A DNA stretch of 64,000 nt from Clostridia bacterium (lineage in GTDB: Bacteria; Bacillota; Clostridia; Oscillospirales; Acutalibacteraceae), in NCBI GenBank assembly GCA_017399405.1, contig JAFQCT010000010.1, forward strand, positions 124,001-188,000, in the 5' to 3' direction. The position numbers were made by a program, and so were the translations under genes. Numbering within the stretch: the stretch's first letter is position 1; each line of letters starts with the position of its first letter. This document shows, one piece after another, positions 43,100 to 53,189 of the stretch. The notes under the pieces are model-generated. The model did no database searches and was not told the DNA's origin. It worked only from the letters and a program-made list of their open reading frames with translations.

Positions 43100-44014
43100 A
43101 TGGAATTTTCACATATTTCAGTTTTGTTTGACGAAACAATCGAGTCGCTTAACATTAAATCAGAAGGTTTGTATGTTGACTGTACCTGTGGCGGAGCGGG
43201 GCATTCCAAAGCAATCCTCGAACGCATCCCGGACGGTGTTCTTGTTGCTATTGACCGTGACCCCGACGCCATTCAGGTAATAACAGAGCGTATAGGCTCA
43301 ATGCCTCAGGTAGAAATAGTCAATGATAATTTTAATAATATAAAAGGTATATTAAATGGCAGATTAGCCGACGGAATCCTTGCAGATTTAGGCGTCAGTT
43401 CATTCCAACTTGATACTGCCGAAAGAGGTTTTTCGTTTCATCACGACGCACCACTTGATATGCGAATGAGTAAATCGGGTAAAAGTGCTTATGATGTGGT
43501 GAATGGATATACCGAATATGAACTTGCAAATATAATTAACCGATATGGTGAAGAAAAGTTTGCAAGGAATATTGCAAAAAATATTGTAAAAGCAAGAAGT
43601 CAAAAGAATATAGAAACAACATTGGAGCTTGCAGAAATTATTAAAGATTCGGTTCCTGCAAAATATCGTCGTGATTCTCACCCTGCAAGAAAAACTTTTC
43701 AGGCAATAAGAATTGAGGTTAATGACGAACTTTCAACTCTCGCACAAGCAGTTGACGATATGTTTCATAGTCTTAAAGTGGGTGGCAGACTTTCAATAAT
43801 CACATTCCACTCTCTTGAAGACAGAACAGTAAAAGAAAAGTTCCGTGAATTTACAATAGGGTGTACTTGCCCTAAAGAATTTCCCGTTTGTGTATGCGGA
43901 AAAACACCTGAAGGTAAACTTATAAATAAAGGTGTTTCGGCAAAACAATCGGAGTTAGATATGAATAATAGAAGTCGAAGTGCAAAACTTCGTACAATCG
44001 AAAGATTAAGATAA
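43100..44014 (+). CDS. rsmH: 16S rRNA (cytosine-1402-N4)-methyltransferase
   Basis: 304 residues, normal RsmH length. AdoMet motif I YVDCTCGGAGHSKAIL, IDRDPDAI, DGILADLGVSSFQLD, GFSFHHDAPLDMRM and TFHSLEDRTVKEKF are the family signatures. It methylates C1402 in the ribosomal P site. It starts 6 nt after mraZ with a poor ribosome site, so coupling is likely. Confidence 0.96.
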   Translation: MEFSHISVLFDETIESLNIKSEGLYVDCTCGGAGHSKAILERIPDGVLVAIDRDPDAIQVITERIGSMPQVEIVNDNFNNIKGILNGRLADGILADLGVSSFQLDTAERGFSFHHDAPLDMRMSKSGKSAYDVVNGYTEYELANIINRYGEEKFARNIAKNIVKARSQKNIETTLELAEIIKDSVPAKYRRDSHPARKTFQAIRIEVNDELSTLAQAVDDMFHSLKVGGRLSIITFHSLEDRTVKEKFREFTIGCTCPKEFPVCVCGKTPEGKLINKGVSAKQSELDMNNRSRSAKLRTIERLR

Positions 44015-44053
44015 ATAAAAGTTGTGGAAGTTTAAGTGAAAGGAAGAAAAAAT

Positions 44054-44572
44054 ATGGCACAGTACAATGCTTACAAGTCATATAACATTGAACAGTTCGA
44101 GCCAAGAGTGGTAACGAACAGCAACGCTGCGCCTAAAATGAAGCCTGCACCACAAAAAACTCCACCACTTAAGGTCGTAAAAAAGGCAAAACCTACTGCA
44201 GCACAAGTAAGAACTGAAACACAAATTGCTGCAAAACAGGCGCGAAAAGCTTTCGCAGTGGCTATGGCAATTCTTATGTTTATGGCAATTGCTATTTATA
44301 GCCGAGTTCAGCTTGATGAAATCAATCGTGATATCAGCAATAAAGAATATGAAATTGAACTTGCACAAAGTGACTCAATTAAATTAAACAATACGCTAAG
44401 TGCAATGGTGTCAATGAATAATGTTGAAGATTACGCCGCCAATGTACTTGGAATGGTAAAAGTACAAGATTATCAGGTGGTTTATGTTGATTTGTCTTCA
44501 AACGATAGCGTAGTAGTTGCTAATGGTGAACAGACAGACCAGTCCAATGTAATAAATGCAAATAACAAATAA
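44054..44572 (+). CDS. ftsL: FtsL-like septum protein
   Basis: 172 residues. A cytosolic Lys/Pro-rich N-terminal tail of about 65 residues, one membrane helix (about 70-90, AFAVAMAILMFMAIAIYS), then a short coiled coil (LDEINRDISNKEYEIELAQSD) and the conserved-looking NNVEDYAANVLGMVK, the standard FtsL/DivIC layout. Sequence similarity in this family is low, so the call leans on topology and on position between rsmH and the penicillin-binding protein. ATG 44054 has AAAGGAAG upstream. It should bind DivIC/FtsB and FtsQ at the division site. Confidence 0.8.
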   Translation: MAQYNAYKSYNIEQFEPRVVTNSNAAPKMKPAPQKTPPLKVVKKAKPTAAQVRTETQIAAKQARKAFAVAMAILMFMAIAIYSRVQLDEINRDISNKEYEIELAQSDSIKLNNTLSAMVSMNNVEDYAANVLGMVKVQDYQVVYVDLSSNDSVVVANGEQTDQSNVINANNK

Positions 44573-44591
44573 TATATTGAATTGAAAGCAA

Positions 44592-44632
44592 AGGGAGTTG
44601 AGAATTCTTGACTCTCGTTGTTTTATTGTATG
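44592..44632 (+). promoter_or_regulatory. Palindromic hairpin between ftsL and the PBP gene
   Basis: GAGTTGAGAATTCTTGACTC is nearly self-complementary (two wobble pairs) and is followed by TCGTTGTTTTATTG. It may be a weak attenuator or RNA-processing site within the cluster. Its action is not certain. Confidence 0.45.
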
Positions 44633-44666
44633 AGGTAATTAGATTTTGCCGAAAGGAGTAGTAAAA

Positions 44667-46883
44667 ATGAACAGAAAACCTACAAAAAGAATGGAATTGC
44701 GTTCTCTTATCGCTTTTGGCATATTCTGTGCTTTTTTACTTTGCCTTGTAGGTAATCTTTTTTGGTTACAGATAATCAACGGTGAAGAATATCGCCTTAA
44801 AGCAGAAAAAAATCAGTTAAGTGATACAGTTGTAAATGCAAATCGTGGCACAATTTATGACTCAAATATGAAAGTGCTTGCTCAAAGTGCGTCTGCGTGG
44901 CTTGTGTATATCAATCCATCAAAAATCAAAACTGACGAGCAAAAAACACTTCTCGTTGACGGATTTGTTGAGATTTTTGACCTTGACCCTGAAACTGTTA
45001 CTAAAAAAGTAAACCGTAGCGAAAGCGGTTACGAAAAAATTATAGGTCAGATTGATAACGCACAAAAAGATGCCCTAAAAGAGTATTTGTCAAAACATAA
45101 AGACCAGAAACTCAACACTATTGTTGGTATCGACCCTGATACAAAACGCTATTATCCTTTAGGCTCATTTGCGTCAACAGTTCTCGGCTTTACAGGTTCA
45201 GAAGACACAGGTCGTTCAGGACTTGAACTTAAATATAACGACATTTTAACAGGTGAGGCAGGTCGAATTATTACCGCTAAAAATGCTTTGTCCGGTGAAA
45301 TGCCAAATGATTACGAAACTACTTATGATGCTGAACAAGGTAAAAGCCTTGTACTTACTATTGATGAAGTAATACAGTATTACCTTGAACAACAGCTTTC
45401 TCAGGCAATTGAAGAAACTCAGGCAAAATACGCTTACGGAATTGTTATGGATGTTAAAACGGGTGCAATTCTCGGTATGTCAACAATGCCTGATTACGAT
45501 TTGAACTCGCCTTATAAAATTTATTCAAACTCAGTGCTTGAAGAAATCTCAAAGATTGAAGATTCAGCACAAAAGTCCCAAGCAGAAAGCAACGCACTTT
45601 TCTCACAATGGCGTAATAGGGTAGTAAGTGACTCTTATGAACCGGGTTCAGTATTCAAACTTTTCGTTGCCGCTGCAGGACTTGAAGAGGGTGCAATTAC
45701 AACAACAAGTACATATAACTGCACAAGTTCAATAAAGGTTGCAAATTATTATCAGCATTGTTATAACCATAAAGCCCACGGTACACAAACAGTTGCTGAG
45801 GCACTTCCTAATTCTTGTAATACATTCTTTATTACATTAGGACAAAAATTAGGTAAATATACATTCAATAAATACTTTGAAGCATTCGGATTTACAGAAA
45901 AAACAGGTGTTGACTTGCCATCAGAGGCAGCTCCTGCTCCTAATAAAACATATTACACAGTTGACAGAATGGGTATTGCAGAACTTTCATCTGCATCTTT
46001 CGGTCAAACTTTCCAAGCAACACCAATTCAAATGATTACAGCGGTTGCGTCTCTCGGCAACGGTGGTAAACTTATGACACCTTATATCGTTGATAAGGTT
46101 CTTGACGAAGACGGCAATATTGTATCTGAAACCGAACCTAAAGTTAAAAGACAGGTTATTTCAGAAAAAACTGCCGATATTATGTGCGACCTTATGGAAC
46201 AGGTTGTTGTATGGGGTACTGCAAAGAATGCCTATGTTGCAGGCTACCATGTAGCAGGTAAAACAGGTACAAGTGAAAAACTTAATACAGATGACCAATG
46301 TATTGCATCGTTCGCAGGCTTTGCTCCTGCAAATGACCCACAGATTGCAGTTTTAATTGCGGTTGACGAGCCACAGTATTACGCAACAGGTGGTTCGGGT
46401 GCTGCTCCCGTAGCAGGCAGAATTTTTGAAAATATTCTTGCTTATCTCAATATTGACCCACAATACAGCGATAAAGAAATGGCTCAAGCAACTGTTACTG
46501 CACCAAACCTTGTTGGTGTTGAATCAGCAAAAGTTCGTTCAAAAGCAAGTGGATTTACAGTTAAAGTTGTTGGTAGTGGTGAAACAGTAGTTTCACAAAT
46601 GCCGTCTGCAAATCAATCAATGCCAAAGAACGGTGTAATTGTTGTATATACAGAAGAAAATGCAGAAAAACAAACTGCAACAGTACCAAATCTTATAGGT
46701 CTTACACTTGCTGACGCAAATCGTTTGGCAGTAAATTCAGGCTTTAATATTAAGATTGCAGGTACAACTCAGGGTGCAGGTCAAGTGCTTTCATACAAGC
46801 AAAGTATTCCTGCCGAAACTACTGCAGAATCAGGTGCAATTATTACAGTATATTTCCGTTCAAGTGAAAATGTAACGGACTAA
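44667..46883 (+). CDS. Penicillin-binding protein 2/SpoVD-like transpeptidase with two PASTA domains
   Basis: 738 residues. One N-terminal membrane helix (about 15-35), a dimerisation domain starting NANRGTIYDSNMKVLA, then the transpeptidase with SVFK (about residue 327), SCN (about 381) and KTGTSEK (about 531). Two C-terminal PASTA domains follow (TAPNLVGVESAKV and ATVPNLIGLTLADA). The order fits PBP2x/FtsI of division or SpoVD of spore cortex synthesis; with murE next and only one such gene here I cannot tell which. AAAGGAG precedes ATG 44667. Substrate is lipid II-derived strands outside the membrane. Confidence 0.93.
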   Translation: MNRKPTKRMELRSLIAFGIFCAFLLCLVGNLFWLQIINGEEYRLKAEKNQLSDTVVNANRGTIYDSNMKVLAQSASAWLVYINPSKIKTDEQKTLLVDGFVEIFDLDPETVTKKVNRSESGYEKIIGQIDNAQKDALKEYLSKHKDQKLNTIVGIDPDTKRYYPLGSFASTVLGFTGSEDTGRSGLELKYNDILTGEAGRIITAKNALSGEMPNDYETTYDAEQGKSLVLTIDEVIQYYLEQQLSQAIEETQAKYAYGIVMDVKTGAILGMSTMPDYDLNSPYKIYSNSVLEEISKIEDSAQKSQAESNALFSQWRNRVVSDSYEPGSVFKLFVAAAGLEEGAITTTSTYNCTSSIKVANYYQHCYNHKAHGTQTVAEALPNSCNTFFITLGQKLGKYTFNKYFEAFGFTEKTGVDLPSEAAPAPNKTYYTVDRMGIAELSSASFGQTFQATPIQMITAVASLGNGGKLMTPYIVDKVLDEDGNIVSETEPKVKRQVISEKTADIMCDLMEQVVVWGTAKNAYVAGYHVAGKTGTSEKLNTDDQCIASFAGFAPANDPQIAVLIAVDEPQYYATGGSGAAPVAGRIFENILAYLNIDPQYSDKEMAQATVTAPNLVGVESAKVRSKASGFTVKVVGSGETVVSQMPSANQSMPKNGVIVVYTEENAEKQTATVPNLIGLTLADANRLAVNSGFNIKIAGTTQGAGQVLSYKQSIPAETTAESGAIITVYFRSSENVTD

Positions 46884-46902
46884 TTTAATATGAGGTAAAA
46901 CA

Positions 46903-48336
46903 ATGAAACTTTCTACTCTTCTTAAGGATGTTGAAACGCTTAATGCGTATGAAGATGTGGAAGTTGAAAGAGTAACGGATAACAATAAAGACAATTTAGT
47001 AAATGCCTTGTATGTGTGTATTGATGGTAATCGTGTTGATGGCCACTCCTTAGCAAAATCTGCTGTTGAAAGCGGTGCGGTGGCAGTATTAACCTCAATT
47101 GATTTGGGAATTGCAAATCAGGTTATCGTTAAAAATACACGACAAGCCTATGCAAAAATATCGGCAAATTTTTATGAAAATCCTGCCAAAAAACTAAAAC
47201 TCATAGGTGTTACAGGTACAAACGGAAAAACATCAACAGCGTTTTTTATTAAGGGTATTCTTGAGATTCTTAGTAAAAAGTGCGGAATAATCGGAACAAT
47301 AAAAAATGACACGGGTGAAAGTGAACAAAATGCTGTTCTCACTACTCCCGAGCCTATGAAATTGCATAAACTGTTTAAGCAAATGGCAGATAATGGTTGC
47401 GAATACTGTGTAATGGAGGTCTCATCTCAAGGCTTACACCAAGAGCGTGTCTGCGGATTGCATTTTCAGGGTGCAGTACTTACGAACATTACTCCCGAAC
47501 ACCTTGATTATCACGGTAATATGCAAAATTACATAGATGCCAAACTTCGTCTTTTCAATATGGCAAAATTTGCCTGTATAAATATTGATGATGATAATGT
47601 AAAATCAATAAAGGATAAAATTTCTTGCTCAATCAGTACTGTTTCGGCAATATATAATGAAGCAGATTACACCGCAAAAAACATAGTTTGCACAGAAAAT
47701 GGTGTTAAATATGAGTTTGTGGGAATGGATTGTATTGGTAGAATTGAAATAAAAATCCCCGGCAGATTTACAGTTTATAACTCTTTATGTGCAGTTGCAG
47801 TGCTAATTAATATGGGGTTTTCAATAGATGATATTTCTAATGCTTGCAAAAATCTTGATTACATAAAGGGCAGAGCCGAAATTATAAAAACACCAAGAAA
47901 TTTTACCGTTATGATAGATTATGCCCATACACCCGACGGACTTGAAAGCGTTCTTAGAAGTGTCCGTGAATTTACAAAAGGCAGAGTAATCACTGTATTT
48001 GGTTGCGGTGGTGACCGTGATAAATCAAAACGGGCAGAAATGGGCAGAATAGCAGGGGATTTGTCAGACTTGGCAGTTGTCACAAGTGATAACCCAAGAA
48101 CTGAAAACCCAATACTTATTATCAATGATATTCTTTACGGAATGGAAAAATCAAAATCCCGTATTGCAGTAATTGAAAATCGTCATCAGGCAATTGAATT
48201 TGCATTGTCAAAGGCGAGAAAAGGCGATTTAGTGTTGCTTGCAGGTAAGGGGCACGAAATGTACCAGATTATCGGTAACGAAAAAAAGCCCTTTGACGAA
48301 AGAAAAATCGTAAAGGACTATTTCAATAAATTTTAG
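46903..48336 (+). CDS. murE: UDP-MurNAc-L-Ala-D-Glu:meso-DAP ligase
   Basis: 477 residues, normal MurE length. P-loop VTGTNGKTSTAFF (about residue 104), MEVSSQGLHQERV, VMIDYAHTPDGLESVL, and VVTSDNPRTENP (about 395) containing the DNPR motif that recognises meso-diaminopimelate. So the cell wall is meso-DAP type. It lies 19 nt after the PBP gene and is followed by murF, in dcw order. Confidence 0.96.
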   Translation: MKLSTLLKDVETLNAYEDVEVERVTDNNKDNLVNALYVCIDGNRVDGHSLAKSAVESGAVAVLTSIDLGIANQVIVKNTRQAYAKISANFYENPAKKLKLIGVTGTNGKTSTAFFIKGILEILSKKCGIIGTIKNDTGESEQNAVLTTPEPMKLHKLFKQMADNGCEYCVMEVSSQGLHQERVCGLHFQGAVLTNITPEHLDYHGNMQNYIDAKLRLFNMAKFACINIDDDNVKSIKDKISCSISTVSAIYNEADYTAKNIVCTENGVKYEFVGMDCIGRIEIKIPGRFTVYNSLCAVAVLINMGFSIDDISNACKNLDYIKGRAEIIKTPRNFTVMIDYAHTPDGLESVLRSVREFTKGRVITVFGCGGDRDKSKRAEMGRIAGDLSDLAVVTSDNPRTENPILIINDILYGMEKSKSRIAVIENRHQAIEFALSKARKGDLVLLAGKGHEMYQIIGNEKKPFDERKIVKDYFNKF

Positions 48337-48345
48337 GAGAAAACA

Positions 48346-49707
48346 ATGAACTTAAAAGCCAATGAAATTGCAAAAGCATTAGGAACAATTGTAGATTCTC
48401 AAAATATAATAAACCGTGTGTCAATTGATAGTCGTGATGTTGATGAAAACACTCTCTTTTTCGCAATCAAAGGTGAACGCTTTGACGGTCACGATTTTAT
48501 AAAAGATGTTGCCGAAAAAGGCGTTGGTGCAATAGTCAGCCATAAAAAAGTAGAATGTAACGCACCGGTAATCTATGTTAAAGACACAAAAGACGCACTT
48601 TTAGATTTCGCATCATATTATAAAAGTACATTCCCTGATTTGTTGCTTATTGCGTTAACAGGTAGCGTGGGCAAAACCACAACCAAAGAAATGGTTGCTT
48701 GCGTAATGGAACAAAAGGGTGAAACTCTTAAAACAGAAGGCAATTTTAATAATGAAATCGGAATGCCAAGAACACTTTTCAGATTAGAAGAAACAACAAA
48801 AAATGCAGTAATCGAAATGGGTATGGACGGTTTTGGTCAAATTTCAGCACTTACAAACTGTGCAAAACCCGATTGTGCAATTATTACTAATATCGGTGTT
48901 TCTCATATTGAAATTTTGGGTTCCCGTGACGGAATTTTACAAGCAAAACTTGAAATTCTTGAGGGTCTCAAAAAAGGCTCACCCGTATTCTTGAATGGTG
49001 ATGACGATAAACTTTCTACAGTAAAACTTGATGATTATAAAGTGATTTTCTTCGGTATCGAAAACAAAGATTGTGATGTGGTCGCAGAAAGTATTGAAGA
49101 AAAAGGCTTTACAACAGAGTTTGTTGCAATTAAAGGGAATATAAAACAAAAAATAACAATCCCAACAGTTGGTATTCATAATGTCTATAACGCTCTTGTT
49201 TCTTTTGCAGTAGGACTTGAATACGGAATATCACCTGAAAATATTGCAAAAGGACTTGAAAGTTATACACCATCGGGTATGCGTCAGCGAATTAAAGAGG
49301 TTAAAGGCGTAACATTCATTGAAGATTGTTATAACGCAAGTCCTGATTCACAAAAAGCAGGTCTTAACTGTCTTTGTAAAATAGCGAAAGGCAGAAAAAT
49401 TGCAGTACTTGGTGATATGCTTGAAATGGGTAGCTTTAGCGAACAAGCACACCGAATGGTAGGGGAATATGCAGCACAGTGCGGTGTTGATATTCTTTAC
49501 ACAGTAGGCGAAGAGTCTAAATATATGGCAGATAGCGGTCTTAAATCGGGAATTCCTAAAGTTCAGAATTTTACTGATAAAGCAGAACTTACAGAGATTC
49601 TTATGAATGAACTTCAAGATGGCGATACAATTATTTTCAAAGCAAGTCGTGTAATGAAATTAGAAGAAATTTTTGAAAGCATTTATAAACAATGGGATGT
49701 TAAATAA
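48346..49707 (+). CDS. murF: UDP-MurNAc-tripeptide:D-Ala-D-Ala ligase
   Basis: 453 residues. The N-terminal substrate domain includes VSIDSRDVDENTLFFAIKGE, the P-loop ALTGSVGKTTTKEM (about 103-116), FNNEIGMPRT and IEDCYNASPDSQKAGL. It adds D-Ala-D-Ala to complete the pentapeptide. Starts 9 nt after murE with AGGAG. Confidence 0.95.
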   Translation: MNLKANEIAKALGTIVDSQNIINRVSIDSRDVDENTLFFAIKGERFDGHDFIKDVAEKGVGAIVSHKKVECNAPVIYVKDTKDALLDFASYYKSTFPDLLLIALTGSVGKTTTKEMVACVMEQKGETLKTEGNFNNEIGMPRTLFRLEETTKNAVIEMGMDGFGQISALTNCAKPDCAIITNIGVSHIEILGSRDGILQAKLEILEGLKKGSPVFLNGDDDKLSTVKLDDYKVIFFGIENKDCDVVAESIEEKGFTTEFVAIKGNIKQKITIPTVGIHNVYNALVSFAVGLEYGISPENIAKGLESYTPSGMRQRIKEVKGVTFIEDCYNASPDSQKAGLNCLCKIAKGRKIAVLGDMLEMGSFSEQAHRMVGEYAAQCGVDILYTVGEESKYMADSGLKSGIPKVQNFTDKAELTEILMNELQDGDTIIFKASRVMKLEEIFESIYKQWDVK

Positions 49708-49719
49708 GGAGTTGTGGTT

Positions 49720-50751
49720 ATGAATATTTATGTAGCATTGGTTATGGCGGCAGTTTTAAGTTTCTTAATAGCGTTTTTATTAGGGTTTGTGCTTATTCCA
49801 TGGCTTAGAAAATTAAAATTCGGTCAAACTATTCTTGATATTGGTCCTGCTTGGCATAAGTCAAAACAGGGTACACCCGTTATGGGTGGTATTATGTTCA
49901 TTGTCAGCACAATTCTTTCAAGTATCTGTGTACTTGTAACAGACCACTTTTTAGGTGGAAATCTTTTCGGCAGTGAACACATTTTACCTGATACATTAAA
50001 GGTAAAACTTGTAGCAGGTGTAATTCTTGCAATCGGGCTCGGCCTTGTAGGTTTTGCTGATGACTACATTAAAGTTGTTAAAAAAAGAAATTTAGGTCTT
50101 ACAGAAATTCAGAAAACTATTCCCCAGGTAATTCTTATTATCGGTTATCTTTTCACACTTCAACTTAACGGACTTACCTATATGAATATACCATTTGTAG
50201 GTGCAGTTGACCTTAAATGGTTCTTCTGGCTTTTCGGTATTGCAGTAATCTATGGTGCAGTTAATGCAGTAAACTTTACTGATGGTGTTGACGGTCTTTG
50301 TGCAAGTGTTACTTCAACAGCAGCAATTGCATTCTGTATTGCGGCCCTTATGACAAAGTTTATGGGTATCAGCGTTTTAGCAGCAGCCCTTGCAGGTGGT
50401 TGCCTTGGATATTTAATTTGGAACTACTATCCGTCAAAGGTTATGATGGGTGATACAGGCTCAATGTTCTTGGGCGGTATGGTTGTAGCATTGGCTTATG
50501 CAATTGATTGCCCGCTTATTCTTGTTTTCTTCGGTATTATCTATGTAATTGAAGCACTTTCAGATGTTTTACAGATTGGTTACTTCAAACTTACACACGG
50601 TAAGCGTATTTTCAAAATGGCACCAATCCATCATCATTTTGAAATGTGTGGTTGGAAAGAACGCAAAATCGTAACAATCTTTTCACTTGTAAATATTTTA
50701 GGTTGTGCGGTTGGCTTGGCAATCTATTATTACGGAATAATCGACAGATAA
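49720..50751 (+). CDS. mraY: Phospho-N-acetylmuramoyl-pentapeptide transferase
   Basis: 343 residues, about ten membrane helices. GFADDYIKVVKKRNLGL holds the catalytic aspartates, VNFTDGVDGL a further one, and MAPIHHHFEMCGW the histidine motif. It transfers phospho-MurNAc-pentapeptide to undecaprenyl phosphate, forming lipid I. ATG 49720 is 8 nt after AAGGAG; a GTG two codons earlier is too close. murD, which normally follows, is missing and ftsW comes next. Confidence 0.96.
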   Translation: MNIYVALVMAAVLSFLIAFLLGFVLIPWLRKLKFGQTILDIGPAWHKSKQGTPVMGGIMFIVSTILSSICVLVTDHFLGGNLFGSEHILPDTLKVKLVAGVILAIGLGLVGFADDYIKVVKKRNLGLTEIQKTIPQVILIIGYLFTLQLNGLTYMNIPFVGAVDLKWFFWLFGIAVIYGAVNAVNFTDGVDGLCASVTSTAAIAFCIAALMTKFMGISVLAAALAGGCLGYLIWNYYPSKVMMGDTGSMFLGGMVVALAYAIDCPLILVFFGIIYVIEALSDVLQIGYFKLTHGKRIFKMAPIHHHFEMCGWKERKIVTIFSLVNILGCAVGLAIYYYGIIDR

Positions 50752-50783
50752 TTAAATTATAAATAATTTAAGGCGGTGAGAAA

Positions 50784-52004
50784 ATGGCAACAAAAAAGAA
50801 AAAAAGTCCTTTAAGTTTCTTGTTTAATAAAGGTGCTATGGATGTTCCTTTCTTTATAATTCTTATGACTATTGTAACAATAGGTCTTATTATGCTGTTT
50901 TCTGCCAGCTATACTTACAGTTATTATTTCAGAACAAGCAGTACTGAACTTTTCACAAAACAGTTAATTTACTGTGGAATTGGTATATTGGGAATGCTTT
51001 TGGTTTCTCGTATCAGATATGAATATTTCAAAGTATTCTCATTTGTGGTTGCGGGTGTTTCGGTAATTCTTCTTATTATCGTTCGCTTGCTTCCCGATAG
51101 CGTTCAACCGGGATTTTACCGTTGGATTGACTTAGGATTTATAACATTCCAACCGTCTGAAATCGCAAAGTTAGGTCTTATTATGTTTTTGGCATTCTGC
51201 CTTGAACAACACCATAAAGGCGTTGTTGGCAAAGTGCCAAGTGATTTAGGTGTTTGTCGTTTTGTTGAAAATGCGTCTAATGGCAAATATGTAATTTATA
51301 AGTCATTTACAAGCACTATTGCATACGGATTTTTCATTTTGCTTTTCGCAGTTCTTGTGCTTATTGAAAACCATGTTTCAGGTGCAGTACTTATGCTCGC
51401 TATCGGTGTGATTATGCTGTTCCTTGGCGAAGTGAAAAACAAGTGGTTTATTGTTGGTGTTGTAGTTGCAGTATTCGCAGTTATTTTGTTTGTAATGAAT
51501 CCCGATTTGCTTAAAGAATATGCAGGTGAGCGTATTGTCGCTTGGCTTGATAAAGATTATGAGCCATTAGGTGCTCGTTGGCAGACAAATAACTCACTTT
51601 ATGCAATCGGTTCAGGCGGATTTTTAGGCACAGGACTTGGCCAGTCAAAACAAAAGCATCTTTATGTTTCTGAACCACAGAACGACTTTATTTTCTCAAT
51701 CGTATGTGAAGAATTAGGTTTTGTAGGTGCAACTGCAATAATTTTACTTTTTGCACTTTTAGTATATCGTGGCATTAAAATCGGACTTCGTGCAAAAGAC
51801 CGTTACGGTGCATTACTTGCAATGGGCATTGTGTTCCAAGTAGGTGTTCAAGTAGCACTTAATATTGCGGTTGTAAGCGACTTTATTCCTAATACAGGTA
51901 TTTCACTTCCGTTCTTTTCTTACGGTGGTACATCACTTGTTATTCTGCTTTGTGAAATGGGTATAATTCTTTCAATTTCACGAAGTGCAAGAAAGAAGGA
52001 TTAA
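50784..52004 (+). CDS. ftsW: SEDS-family peptidoglycan glycosyltransferase FtsW
   Basis: 406 residues, about ten membrane helices. FYRWIDLGFITFQPSEIAKL is the SEDS hallmark, followed by the long loop with ARWQTNNSLYAIGSGGFLGTGLGQS, LYVSEPQNDFIFSIVCEELG and PNTGISLPFFSYGGTSL. It polymerises lipid II with its partner class B PBP, probably the SpoVD/PBP2-like protein just upstream. A SpoVE role in sporulation is an alternative. Ribosome site AAGGCGGTGAG. Confidence 0.94.
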   Translation: MATKKKKSPLSFLFNKGAMDVPFFIILMTIVTIGLIMLFSASYTYSYYFRTSSTELFTKQLIYCGIGILGMLLVSRIRYEYFKVFSFVVAGVSVILLIIVRLLPDSVQPGFYRWIDLGFITFQPSEIAKLGLIMFLAFCLEQHHKGVVGKVPSDLGVCRFVENASNGKYVIYKSFTSTIAYGFFILLFAVLVLIENHVSGAVLMLAIGVIMLFLGEVKNKWFIVGVVVAVFAVILFVMNPDLLKEYAGERIVAWLDKDYEPLGARWQTNNSLYAIGSGGFLGTGLGQSKQKHLYVSEPQNDFIFSIVCEELGFVGATAIILLFALLVYRGIKIGLRAKDRYGALLAMGIVFQVGVQVALNIAVVSDFIPNTGISLPFFSYGGTSLVILLCEMGIILSISRSARKKD

Positions 52005-52008
52005 GCTT

Positions 52009-53127
52009 ATGAAAATAATGTTCGTAGCAGGTGGCACAGGCGGTCATATTAACCCTGCAATCGCAGTGGCAAACGAGGTTAAACGCTTAGAGCCTAATGC
52101 AGAAATCCTTTTTGTAGGTACTGAAGGCAGAATGGAAACTCGTATTGTTCCCAATGCAGGTTTTGAACTGAAAACATTAAAAATGAATGGCTTTTCAAGA
52201 AATATGTCGTTAAGTGGCATTAAACAAAATCTTGAAACTGTTTATCTTACATTAAAAGCATCAAGTGATGCTAAAAAGATTATAAGTGAATTTAAGCCCG
52301 ATGTGGTTGTGGGATTCGGTGGCTATGTTACAGGTCCCGTAGTTCGCACCGCAGTTAAAATGGGTGTTAAAACTGCAATTCACGAACAAAACGCATTCCC
52401 CGGTGTAGCAAATAAAGCACTTGCAAAGTTGGTTGATAAAGTAATGCTTACTTCTGCTGCTGCCGAAAAATATATGAAATGTAAAAATCCTCCTGTTGTA
52501 ACAGGACTTCCCGTAAGACGCGAAATTATCAAAACTGACCGCGATTTTGCCCGTGCAACATTAGGTCTTAAAAATGATGATATGCTTGTGCTTTCAATGG
52601 GTGGTTCACTTGGTGCAGATGCAATCAATAACGCAGTTGTAACAATGCTTACAACTCTTAAAGACGAAAAAAACATCTGCTTTTTACACTCAACAGGTAA
52701 ATACGGTAAATGGGTAGGGGAGAAACTTACAGAAAACGGTGTTGCTTACGGAAAAGGCACAAATATCGAAATCCGTGAGTACATAGATAATATGGATATT
52801 TGTCTTCCTGCTTGCGATATTGTTATCAGTCGTGCAGGGGCATCATCTATTTCTGAAATCGCAATTTTAGGTAAACCGTCAATACTTATTCCGTCACCAA
52901 ATGTGGCAGAAAATCATCAGTTCCATAATGCTATGACATTAGCAGAAAATGACGGTGCAATACTTATTGAAGAAAAGAATCTTGACGGTGAAATTCTTGC
53001 AAAAACCGTGCAAGACCTTAAAAACAATCGTCAGAAATTAGATACAATCTCGCAAAATGCACTTAAAAATGCAAAAACAAATGCATTAAGTGAAATTTGT
53101 AAAATTGTAATGAGCTTAGCACAATAA
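52009..53127 (+). CDS. murG: UDP-GlcNAc:lipid I GlcNAc transferase
   Basis: 372 residues, GT28 family. The donor glycine loop is VAGGTGGHINPAIAVA at the very N-terminus; GFGGYVTGPV, HEQNAFPGVANK, SMGGSLGADAIN and ISRAGASSISEIAILGKPSILIP follow in normal order. It makes lipid II at the inner face of the membrane. ATG 52009 begins 4 nt after the ftsW stop, with AAGGA at the end of ftsW. Confidence 0.96.
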   Translation: MKIMFVAGGTGGHINPAIAVANEVKRLEPNAEILFVGTEGRMETRIVPNAGFELKTLKMNGFSRNMSLSGIKQNLETVYLTLKASSDAKKIISEFKPDVVVGFGGYVTGPVVRTAVKMGVKTAIHEQNAFPGVANKALAKLVDKVMLTSAAAEKYMKCKNPPVVTGLPVRREIIKTDRDFARATLGLKNDDMLVLSMGGSLGADAINNAVVTMLTTLKDEKNICFLHSTGKYGKWVGEKLTENGVAYGKGTNIEIREYIDNMDICLPACDIVISRAGASSISEIAILGKPSILIPSPNVAENHQFHNAMTLAENDGAILIEEKNLDGEILAKTVQDLKNNRQKLDTISQNALKNAKTNALSEICKIVMSLAQ

Positions 53128-53189
53128 CATTTTTTAACACTCTGCATAGTATGTGACGAAAGGCTATACTTGTAAAGGGTGTGTGAAAA